Positions 46,056-54,585 of a stretch of 64,000 bases of DNA are shown piece after piece. Numbering within the stretch: the first letter of the stretch is position 1; every line of letters starts with the position of its first letter. The notes under the pieces are model-generated. The model did not search any database. It was not told the DNA's origin and saw nothing but the letters and a program-made list of their open reading frames with translations. The position numbers and the translations under genes were made by a program. The DNA is from Gynuella sp050296195 (GTDB taxonomy: Bacteria > Pseudomonadota > Gammaproteobacteria > Pseudomonadales > Natronospirillaceae), in NCBI RefSeq assembly GCF_050296195.1, contig NZ_JBNKRB010000012.1, one strand, 5' to 3'.

Positions 46056-46071
46056 CTGACCATATGGTCAG
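46056..46071 (-). promoter_or_regulatory. Perfect palindromic operator, RutR-like
   Basis: CTGACCATATGGTCAG is a 16-bp perfect palindrome 60 bp before the ATPase start. Its core TGACCA-NN-TGGTCA is the published E. coli RutR consensus (TTGACCAnnTGGTCAA). RutR is a TetR-family repressor that releases DNA on binding uracil or thymine. Placed at the head of a nucleoside-type importer operon, it fits a pyrimidine-responsive repressor. No such regulator gene is in the window. Confidence 0.7.
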
Positions 46072-46120
46072 TAGGCTATAAACAGGAGGGGTATTGTATA
46101 CACTCTAGGGGGTCTAGCAC

Positions 46121-46147
46121 AAAAAGCGGGCCATAAAATTTGCCCGC
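46121..46147 (-). terminator. Rho-independent terminator of the Fe-S/DUF1304 operon
   Basis: Stem GCGGGC / GCCCGC with a 10-nt AT-rich loop, followed on the minus strand by TTTTTG. It lies 62 bp past the stop of the DUF1304 gene and upstream of the ABC operon promoter. Confidence 0.75.
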
Positions 46148-46208
46148 GCACCAAAATGGAAATCAGAATGCCTTAGCACCCTTATTTTCTGACCAATCAG
46201 TCAGTTTT

Positions 46209-46571
46209 TTACGGTTGCAACCAAATCAATAGCAAAGTAACTAATGCGGGCAATGCCTGTACCCAGATAATACGGATATTGGCCGTCAATCCACCAAATA
46301 CACCGGCAACAGCAACACACCCAAGAAAAAAAACACTCAGGGATGTGGCAATTGGTGATCCTGCCACCAAACTCCAGAACAGGCCTGCCGCCAGAAAACC
46401 ATTATATAGGCCCTGATTGGCAGCAAGTGCTTTAGTGTCACGGGCAAACTGTTCCTGTAAACCAAACATTTTCCGACCAAACGGTTTATCCCATAAAAAC
46501 ATTTCCACCAACAGAAACAACACATGCTGAAGGGCAATCAGAACAATCAATACTGAAATGGCAATAGTCAT
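46209..46571 (-). CDS. DUF1304 family small membrane protein
   Basis: Four hydrophobic segments over 120 residues and the family-like FLLVEMFLWDKPFGRKMFGL then ALAANQGLYNGFLAAGL identify the uncharacterised DUF1304 group. The function is unknown. The frame could start at TTG 46577, but AAGGA 7 nt before the ATG at 46571 favours the shorter form. It lies 155 bp beyond nifS on the same strand and ahead of a terminator; a link to Fe-S assembly is not established. Confidence 0.88.
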   Translation of the reverse strand: MTIAISVLIVLIALQHVLFLLVEMFLWDKPFGRKMFGLQEQFARDTKALAANQGLYNGFLAAGLFWSLVAGSPIATSLSVFFLGCVAVAGVFGGLTANIRIIWVQALPALVTLLLIWLQP

Positions 46572-46726
46572 TAACAATCCTTACCTAGCGGATATAAAAC
46601 GAACATCTTAGTCCGGGCCAATAGTAAACCGCCAGTATTTGATCGTTTTTGTTCATGGAAATAGAAAGGGTCTGCAATATTGCAGACCAAAAGACACGTA
46701 AGGTTGTGAAAAAACTCAGAATCGTG

Positions 46727-47935
46727 TTAGCCGTAAGCGGGTGCAAACTCCTCTCCCTGTTCTGCAATCGGCCCATCGTCTCCCCAATAAGGGGACAATT
46801 TCCGCAACTTGGCAACGATAGGAGGAACTGCTTCAATCACTCGTTCAACTTCTGCCATAGTGTTATAGCGGGACAGAGAAAAACGCACGGTTCCATGAGC
46901 GGCTGTATAAGGTATTCCCATAGCCCGCATCACATGACTGGGCTCCAGAGATCCGGAAGTACAGGCAGAGCCACTCGATGCTGCAATTCCCATCTTATTG
47001 AGTAATAACAGAATGGCTTCGCCTTCAATATATTCAAAAGCAATACTAGCCGTATTGGGCAATCGATTATCAGGATCACCCGTCACAAAACTGTAAGGGA
47101 TCGCTGACAACAGTCCTTGTTCGAGGCGATCACGCATGGCCCTAACCTCAGTGTTCTCCATTTCCATATGATTCATGGCCAGTTCGGCAGCCTTACCAAG
47201 ACCAATAATACTGGCAGTATTTTCGGTACCGGCACGACGCCCACGTTCCTGATGACCACCACGCAGATACGGACGAAAGCGCGTCCCACGTTTCAAATAC
47301 AGCACGCCAATCCCCTTCGGAGCATGCAACTTGTGGCCGGAAATGGAGAGCATGTGGATATCACTGTCGGCAACGTTTATGGCAACTTTTCCAGCCGCCT
47401 GAACCGCATCAGTATGAAACATGACACCCGCATCGGCCGCCATTTCAGCCATTTTTTCCACCGGAAACATGGTGCCACTTTCATTGTTTGCCCACATCAC
47501 ACTGACGATAGCAACACGGTCTGATAACAGCGCTTGATATTCATCCAGGTTCAGTCGCCCCTTGTTATCCACCGCCAGACGATGAATCGTATATCCTTCA
47601 CTTTCGAGATGATCCACCAGATTCAGAATTGCCGGATGTTCCACTACCGTGGTAATCACTTCCTTTCGTTCCGGCTGTGCTGCCAGAGCAGACATAATCG
47701 CCGTGGTATCAGATTCTGTACCACAGGAGGTAAAGATAATTTCTGATTCATGCTCTGCGCCGATCAGCTGTTGAATCTGCTTTCTTGCCTGCTTAATCGC
47801 AAAACCGACTTTATTACCAAAACTGTGTAACGACGAAGGATTGCCAAACTGCTCAGAAAAATACGGTAGCATGGCATCCACCACTAACGGGTCAACCCGG
47901 GTGGTGGCATTGTTATCCAGATAAATATCAGCCAT
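46727..47935 (-). CDS. nifS: NifS-type cysteine desulfurase
   Basis: PLP enzyme that removes sulfur from cysteine and passes it to the NifU scaffold. DNNATTRVDP at the N-terminus, the PLP lysine in SISGHKLHAPKG (about 197-208) and the persulfide cysteine in SSGSACTSGSLEPSHVM (about 318-334) are seen. The cysteine loop and 402-residue length fit the NifS/IscS class I. It starts 2 bp after nifU, so the two are coupled. Its closest type appears to be NifS rather than IscS because of the full-length NifU partner. Confidence 0.92.
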   Translation of the reverse strand: MADIYLDNNATTRVDPLVVDAMLPYFSEQFGNPSSLHSFGNKVGFAIKQARKQIQQLIGAEHESEIIFTSCGTESDTTAIMSALAAQPERKEVITTVVEHPAILNLVDHLESEGYTIHRLAVDNKGRLNLDEYQALLSDRVAIVSVMWANNESGTMFPVEKMAEMAADAGVMFHTDAVQAAGKVAINVADSDIHMLSISGHKLHAPKGIGVLYLKRGTRFRPYLRGGHQERGRRAGTENTASIIGLGKAAELAMNHMEMENTEVRAMRDRLEQGLLSAIPYSFVTGDPDNRLPNTASIAFEYIEGEAILLLLNKMGIAASSGSACTSGSLEPSHVMRAMGIPYTAAHGTVRFSLSRYNTMAEVERVIEAVPPIVAKLRKLSPYWGDDGPIAEQGEEFAPAYG

Positions 47936-47937
47936 GA

Positions 47938-48849
47938 CTACACCCCCGCAAGAGCGACAGGCATTTCAGAGTCCGGAATCACCTTCACGAACTCTCCCAG
48001 CGCTTCCATCAGCTTTTGTTGTATCCCGCTCAAAGTCAGTGCTGCCATCTGACAACCACTGCAGGCGCCGGTCAGATGCACGTAGATGTTTTTATCCATC
48101 ACTTCCACCAACTCCACATCACCACCGTCGCGGCGAAGATTAGGGCGAATCTCATCCAATACGGCTTCTATTTTACGAATACGTTGTAAACTGGTCATTG
48201 CACCAGTAGCGGCAGCTGCAACGGCAGGTTTATTGCGCTTTGGCAATGCTCCGACACCAGCCGGTACAAAGGTTTCACCACGCTCGGACAACACTTTGGC
48301 CAGCACCCCCTCGATACCTTCGTGACAGGCCGCACAGCCGCCACCAGCTTTGGTATAGTTGGTCACTTCTTCGACCGTGGAAAGGTGGTTGGCACGAATA
48401 GTTTCCTCAATCATCACCTCATCAATGGCAAAGCACTTACAAATCAATGCGCCTTCCTCATGATCGTCGCTCCACTCTTCGCCACGATAATTCGCTACGG
48501 CTGCCTGCAAGGCTTCACGTCCCATCACCGAACAATGCATTTTTTCCGGTGGCAAACCATCAAGATAATCTGCGATGTCCTGGTTGGTCACCGTCAACGC
48601 TTCATCGATGGTCATGCCTTTAATGATCTCTGTCAGTGCAGAGGAGGACGCAATGGCCGAACCACAACCAAATGTCTGGAATCCGGCTGCCTCAATCACT
48701 TCATTTTCAGGGTTAACTTTCAGGGACAGCCGCAGAGCATCTCCACAACTTAATGACCCCACATCCCCGACTGCATTGGCGCCTTCAACGGCACCGGCAT
48801 TTCTCGGATCAAAGAAATGCTCTTTTACTTTTTCAGAATAATCCCACAT
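47938..48849 (-). CDS. nifU: NifU-type Fe-S cluster scaffold (three-domain)
   Basis: Scaffold on which Fe-S clusters are built. Domain 1 (about 1-125) is IscU-like with cysteines in LSCGDALRL, FGCGSAIAS and MHCSVMG. The middle domain (about 135-185) is a BFD-like [2Fe-2S] module with LICKCFAIDE and GGGCAACHEGI. The C-terminal Nfu domain (about 220-300) has GACSGCQMAALTL. This full three-domain form is the nif type, also used as the housekeeping system in some bacteria such as Helicobacter. It has 303 residues. The IscA-like gene is 112 bp upstream and nifS is 2 bp downstream. Confidence 0.94.
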   Translation of the reverse strand: MWDYSEKVKEHFFDPRNAGAVEGANAVGDVGSLSCGDALRLSLKVNPENEVIEAAGFQTFGCGSAIASSSALTEIIKGMTIDEALTVTNQDIADYLDGLPPEKMHCSVMGREALQAAVANYRGEEWSDDHEEGALICKCFAIDEVMIEETIRANHLSTVEEVTNYTKAGGGCAACHEGIEGVLAKVLSERGETFVPAGVGALPKRNKPAVAAAATGAMTSLQRIRKIEAVLDEIRPNLRRDGGDVELVEVMDKNIYVHLTGACSGCQMAALTLSGIQQKLMEALGEFVKVIPDSEMPVALAGV

Positions 48850-48961
48850 GCTTGCCTCTCCTCAATCTCTTTCTGGCCCAGCGACTTCAGACGATGGGTT
48901 GGATTCGGTACAGCCCTGCCCGTTGCTTAGCAACTCTTGGACACGGCCCTGGTAAATACCG

Positions 48962-49285
48962 TTAACAGGAAAACGATTTACCGCATCCACAACTGTTGCT
49001 GGCGTTAGGGTTTTCGAACTTAAAGCCACTGGCTTCCATGGATTCGACATAATCGATGATCACGCCCTCAATCAATGGCAGGCTGTTTGCGTCCACCAAC
49101 ATTTTCAATCCGGATACTTCAAAGATCTCATCTTCGTTGGTTGCCTCCTCTTCCAGTTTCATACCGTACTGAAAGCCGGAACACCCTCCGCCTTCAACAC
49201 GAATGCGTAACCCCAGAACAGGTTTGGTCGAGGATGCAATGAAACGGCTGACTGCCGCGATTGCGTTATCTGTCATATTGATCAT
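48962..49285 (-). CDS. IscA/HesB-type Fe-S assembly accessory protein
   Basis: A-type carrier that delivers Fe-S clusters. The three conserved cysteines are in GGGCSGFQYGM (about 33-43) and the C-terminal NSCGCGKSFSC (about 97-107). It has 107 residues, and a second in-frame ATG 9 bp downstream (49276) is equally possible as start. It is the first gene of the putative iscA-nifU-nifS operon. No isc regulator (IscR), HscBA or ferredoxin gene accompanies it. Confidence 0.92.
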   Translation of the reverse strand: MINMTDNAIAAVSRFIASSTKPVLGLRIRVEGGGCSGFQYGMKLEEEATNEDEIFEVSGLKMLVDANSLPLIEGVIIDYVESMEASGFKFENPNASNSCGCGKSFSC

Positions 49286-49499
49286 GTCGCGTGCCCCTGG
49301 AAAAAGTCTGCGTTCTCGTCACGGATGAAAATTGCAACGCTTGTGCCACAGGGAATTTAATCGCTAAGCGATTGATTTTGATTGGTTTTCGGGTTTAAAC
49401 AGAGGAAAGAATGTTGTTTGATTTAGATCAACTAAATCGGCTTTGTCAGATTTACGACAGGCCCGGATAACGGAGAAGAGAGAAGAGAGAAGAGATGAA

Positions 49500-49525
49500 G
49501 CCATGACACCTGATTGTGTCATGGC
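49500..49525 (-). terminator. Hairpin after nhaD
   Basis: Perfect 10-bp stem GCCATGACAC / GTGTCATGGC with a 6-nt loop, 9 bp beyond the nhaD stop. A run of T is weak on the minus strand (TTCATC). Just beyond it, 49466-49495 is a short imperfect repeat of AGAGAAG units. Confidence 0.65.
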
Positions 49526-49533
49526 TGTTACAA

Positions 49534-50787
49534 TCAGGTGAAAACCAGATGTCCCATACCGTACACTGCCAGACATCCAATCGTGTAGGACAGTAACAAC
49601 AACGGAAAATAACGAATGTATGCCCCGAAAGTCAGTCCTTTCACTTTACTCATGGCCACCACACCCGCCGCTGAACCGATGACCAAGAGCGATCCACCAA
49701 CCCCGACAGAGTAGGTCAACACCATCCATTCTGGTTTGGCCATATCGATACCGGCTTTTAACAACGCCGCTGTCAGCGGTACGTTATCAATCGCAGCAGA
49801 CAACAGCCCCATCAGGTAGTTCGCCGCAAATGGTGGCAAAACGTGATAAATCTGTACCAGACTATTGAGCACATGAATTTCTTTCAGGACGCCGACAATC
49901 ATCAAAACTCCCAGGAAAAACATCAGAGTTTCAAACTCAATAATGCGGATATATTCCATGATCGGATCTTCATCGATATCTTCATTGAAGAAACGGGCAA
50001 TCAGGAACATCAAAGACAATCCCGTCAGGAACGTCAGCACCGGCGGAATCTGGAAGAAGATGTTCAGCAGGATAGTTCCTATAATTGTACACAGGAAGGT
50101 AATGCCAATGAGTACATCCACCTGGCGCACTTCTTTGGAGTGACTGCGACTGATCTCAACCGTCTCGCTGGAAGCAGTCATGGACAATGCCACGGCCAAA
50201 ACCACTACGGCACTCAAAGCCGGAGCAATCAAATACAACAAATCAATAATGGACACCTTGCCAGCCAGGAAGACCATCAGTGTGGTCACATCACCCGTAA
50301 TCAGTGACACCCCGCCGGAGTTGACGGAAAAAACCACCAGAGTGGCAAACTTAATGGTTTTCTTGTCGGGCAATCGCAACGACAGAATCAATGCCATGGA
50401 AACCAATGTCGCTGTAATGTTGTCGGCCAGTGAAGAAAATACAAAGCAGAATATCGCCACCAGAAACATCAACGCCCGCTCACTGATCCGGCTGGGCAGG
50501 ATGATGTATATCATGTTTTCAATCATCCCTTTTTTGTTCAGGTATGCGACGAATGTCATGGCCGCCAACAGGAACAACCAAAGGCTGGCAATCTCAGCAA
50601 TATTTTCACCCAGTGCCTCGATAACCGACTCATGGCCTTCCGTTCCTGAAGAGGAAATAAATAGAATGATCCAGGAAATAGTCCCTATGAATAACGTTGT
50701 CTTTGCTTTGTTGATATGAATTTTTTCTTCCAGCACTACGCCCAGCAAGGCGACAACTGCAAGAGCAACCAGAATAATATTCAACAT
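49534..50787 (-). CDS. nhaD: NhaD-type Na+/H+ antiporter
   Basis: Inner-membrane antiporter that exports Na+ (or Li+) for protons, active at high pH or salinity. The 417-residue sequence has about 12 hydrophobic segments of the ArsB/NhaD (IT superfamily) type, with SLADNITATLVSMALILSLR, FSVNSGGVSLITGDVTT and the late SAAIDNVPLTAALL near residue 330, which hold conserved charged and polar residues. No ribosome-binding site is clear before the ATG at 50787. It is single-gene, which is usual for nhaD. This fits a salt-exposed lifestyle. Confidence 0.92.
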   Translation of the reverse strand: MLNIILVALAVVALLGVVLEEKIHINKAKTTLFIGTISWIILFISSSGTEGHESVIEALGENIAEIASLWLFLLAAMTFVAYLNKKGMIENMIYIILPSRISERALMFLVAIFCFVFSSLADNITATLVSMALILSLRLPDKKTIKFATLVVFSVNSGGVSLITGDVTTLMVFLAGKVSIIDLLYLIAPALSAVVVLAVALSMTASSETVEISRSHSKEVRQVDVLIGITFLCTIIGTILLNIFFQIPPVLTFLTGLSLMFLIARFFNEDIDEDPIMEYIRIIEFETLMFFLGVLMIVGVLKEIHVLNSLVQIYHVLPPFAANYLMGLLSAAIDNVPLTAALLKAGIDMAKPEWMVLTYSVGVGGSLLVIGSAAGVVAMSKVKGLTFGAYIRYFPLLLLSYTIGCLAVYGMGHLVFT

Positions 50788-51016
50788 TGAAATTAATCGC
50801 TTATGTGTTCAGATTTAAAGGAGGTTTGACGCAAGTCAAGGAAAATTGGCAGCAGGATCATACCGGCTTTACCAGCAACATGCGACGGGTGACAGGGAAT
50901 AATTACTAATTTTTTCCTTATCACCCCATCGGTCACACCCAATGGCTACAGTCATAAATATGCACCGGTGTCCACTGGATTTGGCGACATCCAGAATTAT
51001 TGATGATTTCCGGTAA

Positions 51017-51826
51017 TTAGCTCCTCACCCGTTCATAGGCTTCGCGAATTTTCTGGGTTTTTTCCGTGGCCAGCTTGACCATTTCCTCAGGTAACCCTTT
51101 AGCAACCAGTTTATCCGGATGGTGCTGGCTCATTAACCGTCGATAAGCTTTTTTGATGTCGGCCTGTGAGCTGTCCGATCCTATACCCAACAGTTCAAAA
51201 GCCTCCTTCCGGGACATAGACTGTTCTGCTGGTGCAGCCTGACGGCCAGAATGCTGATACCCCCCACCAATGCCAATAGCCGACTTAACCAGCGCTTCAA
51301 TCTGGCGATACACATCTTCGTGAAATCCCAACAACTGACACAAGCGCAATAACAACGCATCTTCACTGGGGTGTAATTCGCCATCGGCATAGGCGGCCTG
51401 GACCTGAATCTCCATAAACATGCGCATCAGGTTAGCGCGCCGGCCACATTCACTGCGCAATTGCTTCATCACGTCTTCAAGAGGGAAATCCGGCTCCTTG
51501 CCTTTGTAGAAAAGCTTTTGGGCAGCCTGACGCATCTCAGCAGACAGATTCATCTGCTGCATCACCGTTTCGGCCATGGCAATTTCATTTTTGGATATCT
51601 GACCATCGGCCTTGGCCACTGCCCCCATCACTGAAAACGTCGCCGTGAAAAAAGCCATCTGCACACGTTCCTGTTCTCCCGGAGAGAGGTCGGGTCCGTC
51701 TACGCGGGTAAAGTGTTTGGCACTCACATCAACATTATGCCCAAACACCACTCCCAACAATGCACCTATGGGTCCTCCCACCAGAAAGCCAAAAGCACCG
51801 CCTACTATTTTTCCCCACCAGCTCAT
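51017..51826 (-). CDS. djlA: Membrane-anchored DnaJ-like co-chaperone DjlA
   Basis: Inner-membrane co-chaperone that stimulates DnaK. The N-terminal anchor is glycine-rich (IVGGAFGFLVGGPIGALLGVVF, residues about 7-28 in two parts). A TerB-like helical domain follows (about 55-180), and a C-terminal J domain carries the HPD motif in MSQHHPDKLV. It has 269 residues, matching E. coli DjlA. It stands alone between nhaD and a divergent MFS gene. Confidence 0.95.
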   Translation of the reverse strand: MSWWGKIVGGAFGFLVGGPIGALLGVVFGHNVDVSAKHFTRVDGPDLSPGEQERVQMAFFTATFSVMGAVAKADGQISKNEIAMAETVMQQMNLSAEMRQAAQKLFYKGKEPDFPLEDVMKQLRSECGRRANLMRMFMEIQVQAAYADGELHPSEDALLLRLCQLLGFHEDVYRQIEALVKSAIGIGGGYQHSGRQAAPAEQSMSRKEAFELLGIGSDSSQADIKKAYRRLMSQHHPDKLVAKGLPEEMVKLATEKTQKIREAYERVRS

Positions 51827-52163
51827 CTGATACCTCTCGTCTGCAAGCCCTACATTGAGTTATGCCGGATCCTCCCGGCGACCTATATCTTACCTATTAA
51901 TGGTTGGGATAATCCCTTGAAGGCAGCAAAATTTTTCATTCTCCAAACAAAATTAATGAGGCATGGGTTCAAACATCTTTTCAAAACCCGGCATAAATTG
52001 CGGAATAACAATCTATAGAACAGATCAACCGATATTCCGGACGCCTTCCTTTAGCTTCCCCTAGTCAATCGGCAAACACATGGATCCTATGTGATCATGA
52101 CGACTGTCAGTATTTTCGCCCTGTTCACCAGATAAACCGACGGACTCTTCTTGCTGAAAGCCT
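51827..52163. other. intergenic stretch, divergent promoter region
   Basis: About 340 bp between divergent djlA and the MFS gene. I see no small gene, repeat copy or operator palindrome. It must contain both promoters. Confidence 0.4.
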
Positions 52164-53441
52164 ATGAGACTGTTAAAACCAAAATCTGACAATAGATTTA
52201 CGGGTATTCTCTTCGTGGCGGTTTCACTGAATTATGTGTCGTTGATCCGGCGCTATTGGCCAATGCTGGGTTTTGGACTCATTACGGTTTTCTGGGGTAA
52301 TTTTGGTCAGTCTTTTTTTATCAGTTGGTTTGGAGCTGCCATCCAGCGGGACCTAAACCTGACAGCAACCACTTATGGGCTGACTTACTCCGCCGCCACC
52401 GTAGTGAGCGGTCTTGGCATCATGATGCTGGGAGGGTTGATCGATAGGATCAAAATCCAGCATTTTGTCCTGCTGTCCAGCGCCGGACTGTTCCTGGCAG
52501 CACTGTTCATGTCTCAGGTCCGCAACACCAGCATGCTGGTGTTGGCTTTTTTTATGTTACGTTTTTTTGGTCAGGGTCTGTTGCCGCATACATCCGGCAC
52601 TGCAATTTCAAAATATTTTTCCAGCAATCGTGGTAAAGCATTGAGCATTTCTTCTAATGGGGTGCCACTGGGAGAAGCAATATTGCCGGCAATTGCAGTT
52701 GCGCTGATCGCCGCCATTGGCTGGCAATATACCTGGCTGGTAGTCGCCATGACGGTCCCATTTCTGTTTCTGCCGATGGCATTGTGGTTGTTGAAAGTAT
52801 CAAGCCCGGCAGAGTCAGAACAAACAGCGACACCCAGCGGACATTCAAATCATGCCGACGGGTCACGACGAACACTGCTGGCTGATCGGCGCTTCTGGTG
52901 TGCACTGCCACTGGTGTTGATGCCACCATTTTCCGTCACCGGAATATTCATTCATCAGGGTTTTATTCTTGAACAAAAACACTGGTCCAGCGCATTATTT
53001 GCATTGACTTTTACCGTCTATGGGGTGATTCACTGGTGTGCATCCTTTGTGACAGGACCACTGATTGATCGCTACAGTGCCACCCGTTTATTCAGCTTTT
53101 TGGGTATTCCTTTTGCCATTGGCCTGTTCCTGACTGGCGCTCTGGACCATATCTACATGGCCTTTGTTATGATGATCATGATGGGGCTGGGAATGAGTAT
53201 GATGGGGTCAGTCATTGGTTCCATGTGGGCAGAGGTCTACGGTACTGGTAATCTTGGCAGCATCCGCTCGCTCATAACATCCCTGATTATTTTGAGTACG
53301 TCGGCTTCACCGATACTGCTGGGTGTTCTGATTGATCATGGCATGACCGCCAATCAGTTATTGACGGCTTTGGGAACATACGCACTGGTCAGCACAATAT
53401 TAAGTCTGTTTTCCTATCGCCATCCGCTAGCCAGACATTAA
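52164..53441 (+). CDS. Major facilitator superfamily transporter
   Basis: Twelve-helix MFS protein with about 425 residues. MFS-type signature after TM2 is seen as LGGLIDRIKIQHFVLL, and the mid-loop is Ser/His-rich (about 213-230). Helix 4-5 contains the GQGLLPHTSGTAISKYF and RGKALSISSNGVPLGEA segments reminiscent of oxalate/monocarboxylate-type MFS proteins. Substrate unknown. It ends in a bidirectional terminator shared with the next, convergent gene. Confidence 0.88.
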   Translation: MRLLKPKSDNRFTGILFVAVSLNYVSLIRRYWPMLGFGLITVFWGNFGQSFFISWFGAAIQRDLNLTATTYGLTYSAATVVSGLGIMMLGGLIDRIKIQHFVLLSSAGLFLAALFMSQVRNTSMLVLAFFMLRFFGQGLLPHTSGTAISKYFSSNRGKALSISSNGVPLGEAILPAIAVALIAAIGWQYTWLVVAMTVPFLFLPMALWLLKVSSPAESEQTATPSGHSNHADGSRRTLLADRRFWCALPLVLMPPFSVTGIFIHQGFILEQKHWSSALFALTFTVYGVIHWCASFVTGPLIDRYSATRLFSFLGIPFAIGLFLTGALDHIYMAFVMMIMMGLGMSMMGSVIGSMWAEVYGTGNLGSIRSLITSLIILSTSASPILLGVLIDHGMTANQLLTALGTYALVSTILSLFSYRHPLARH

Positions 53442-53447
53442 TCCATT

Positions 53448-53473
53448 ACCCCGTCGATGAACATTGACGGGGT
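53448..53473. terminator. Bidirectional terminator
   Basis: Perfect 8-bp stem ACCCCGTC / GACGGGGT with a 10-nt loop, exactly between the stops of the convergent MFS and membrane-protein genes (53441 and 53481). Neither side has a long T run. Confidence 0.6.
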
Positions 53474-53480
53474 GAATCCT

Positions 53481-54461
53481 TTATTGGTTCAGCGCGGTCA
53501 GAATATCAGCAACTTTGCGCTTCAATCGCATCTCGTTGGCTTTGCCCATACGAACATAAAGCTTCTGGATCGGATCCTGAGCTTCATTTCCCTCATCCAA
53601 AAACTCATAACGGCCATAGGCATCCTGGGGTTTCAGGTAATAATTCGTCTGCTCAATCGGATTGGTATCCAGCAAGACCTGCAAGGCCTGCCGGGTACGT
53701 GACGCAAACGTGATATTGCCATAGCCCAACAACGAAAACTCTTCTTCAAATCGCGGCAGATAAACCTTGTAGGTTGCCACCAAGGTTGAGGTTTTGAGAC
53801 TGGCAATCATGTCGATATAGGTCACATAACGGGCATAGTTGTTTTCACTGATAGCGAGGCCGGCCGATGTTTCCTTGGCAATAAAGTTACTTCTGGGAGT
53901 TGGCACCACCATCTGCCGGTAGACGATGTCATGGTCAGCAATACCATTGATCACTGTGACAAAACGGGACACCAGATTATCAGTCAGTACCCACTGACTG
54001 ATCAGATCAGCCGAAGGCTCGTCGTTGTACAGTTCTCTGGCCCGCTCCTGAATCACCTCAGCGTTGGGTGGTGTATCGGTACTCCCCAGATCATCAATGG
54101 TTGCCAGGGTTACTGGCTCAGATACCTTTGAAGGAGCTCCTGTTTTTTCCGGTTGTTCCACCAGCTGCTCATCAAAATCCGGATCCAGCGTTTCAGCAGT
54201 GCCCGTCTGATCGGCTGTTTGTCCTGACGGCACGGACTGTCCATTAGGTGTGGCGTTAGAGGGTGTGGCAGGAATAGGCACGGTTTTAACCGTGGTCGAT
54301 GAATCTTGATCAGCGATCAGATCGCTGAAAAAATTACTGGATACAAAACCGGCAATCACGATGGCCAGAATAATAATCAGCAAAATCATGATATAAATCA
54401 GCGGAACCCGTCCCTGCTGATTCCGACGCTTTAAAATAACTGACTGCCCTTTTTTTACCAT
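53481..54461 (-). CDS. Single-span membrane protein, function unknown
   Basis: I do not recognise a family. A basic cytoplasmic N-terminus (LKRRNQQGRVPLI) leads to one transmembrane helix (about residues 20-42, IYIMILLIIILAIVIAGFV) and then a Thr/Pro/Gln-rich linker (about 50-130). A soluble periplasmic domain of about 200 residues follows, with repeated hydrophobic and aromatic motifs (VSRFVTVINGIADHDIVYRQ). The frame reaches 54509, but GGAG upstream of the ATG at 54461 favours this start, giving 326 residues. It is convergent with the MFS gene and divergent from recQ. Confidence 0.82.
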   Translation of the reverse strand: MVKKGQSVILKRRNQQGRVPLIYIMILLIIILAIVIAGFVSSNFFSDLIADQDSSTTVKTVPIPATPSNATPNGQSVPSGQTADQTGTAETLDPDFDEQLVEQPEKTGAPSKVSEPVTLATIDDLGSTDTPPNAEVIQERARELYNDEPSADLISQWVLTDNLVSRFVTVINGIADHDIVYRQMVVPTPRSNFIAKETSAGLAISENNYARYVTYIDMIASLKTSTLVATYKVYLPRFEEEFSLLGYGNITFASRTRQALQVLLDTNPIEQTNYYLKPQDAYGRYEFLDEGNEAQDPIQKLYVRMGKANEMRLKRKVADILTALNQ

Positions 54462-54585
54462 AAGACTGCGACTCCACGTTCTGACCGGATATATACAGAG
54501 ATCGTTCAATACTAAGGTAAAGCGGTATTGCCTTCCAAGGGATTCAGGTATTCTACGAAGTTTTTACGCTGGTAAATTTCAGGCA

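Noticed and set aside
46727..49285. Nitrogen-fixation island
   Set aside because: No nifHDK, nifENB or regulator is present; nifU/nifS alone do not indicate nitrogen fixation.
49364..49576. 70-codon minus-strand frame after nhaD
   Set aside because: It crosses the hairpin and the AGAGAAG repeat, has no ribosome-binding site and overlaps the end of nhaD in another frame.
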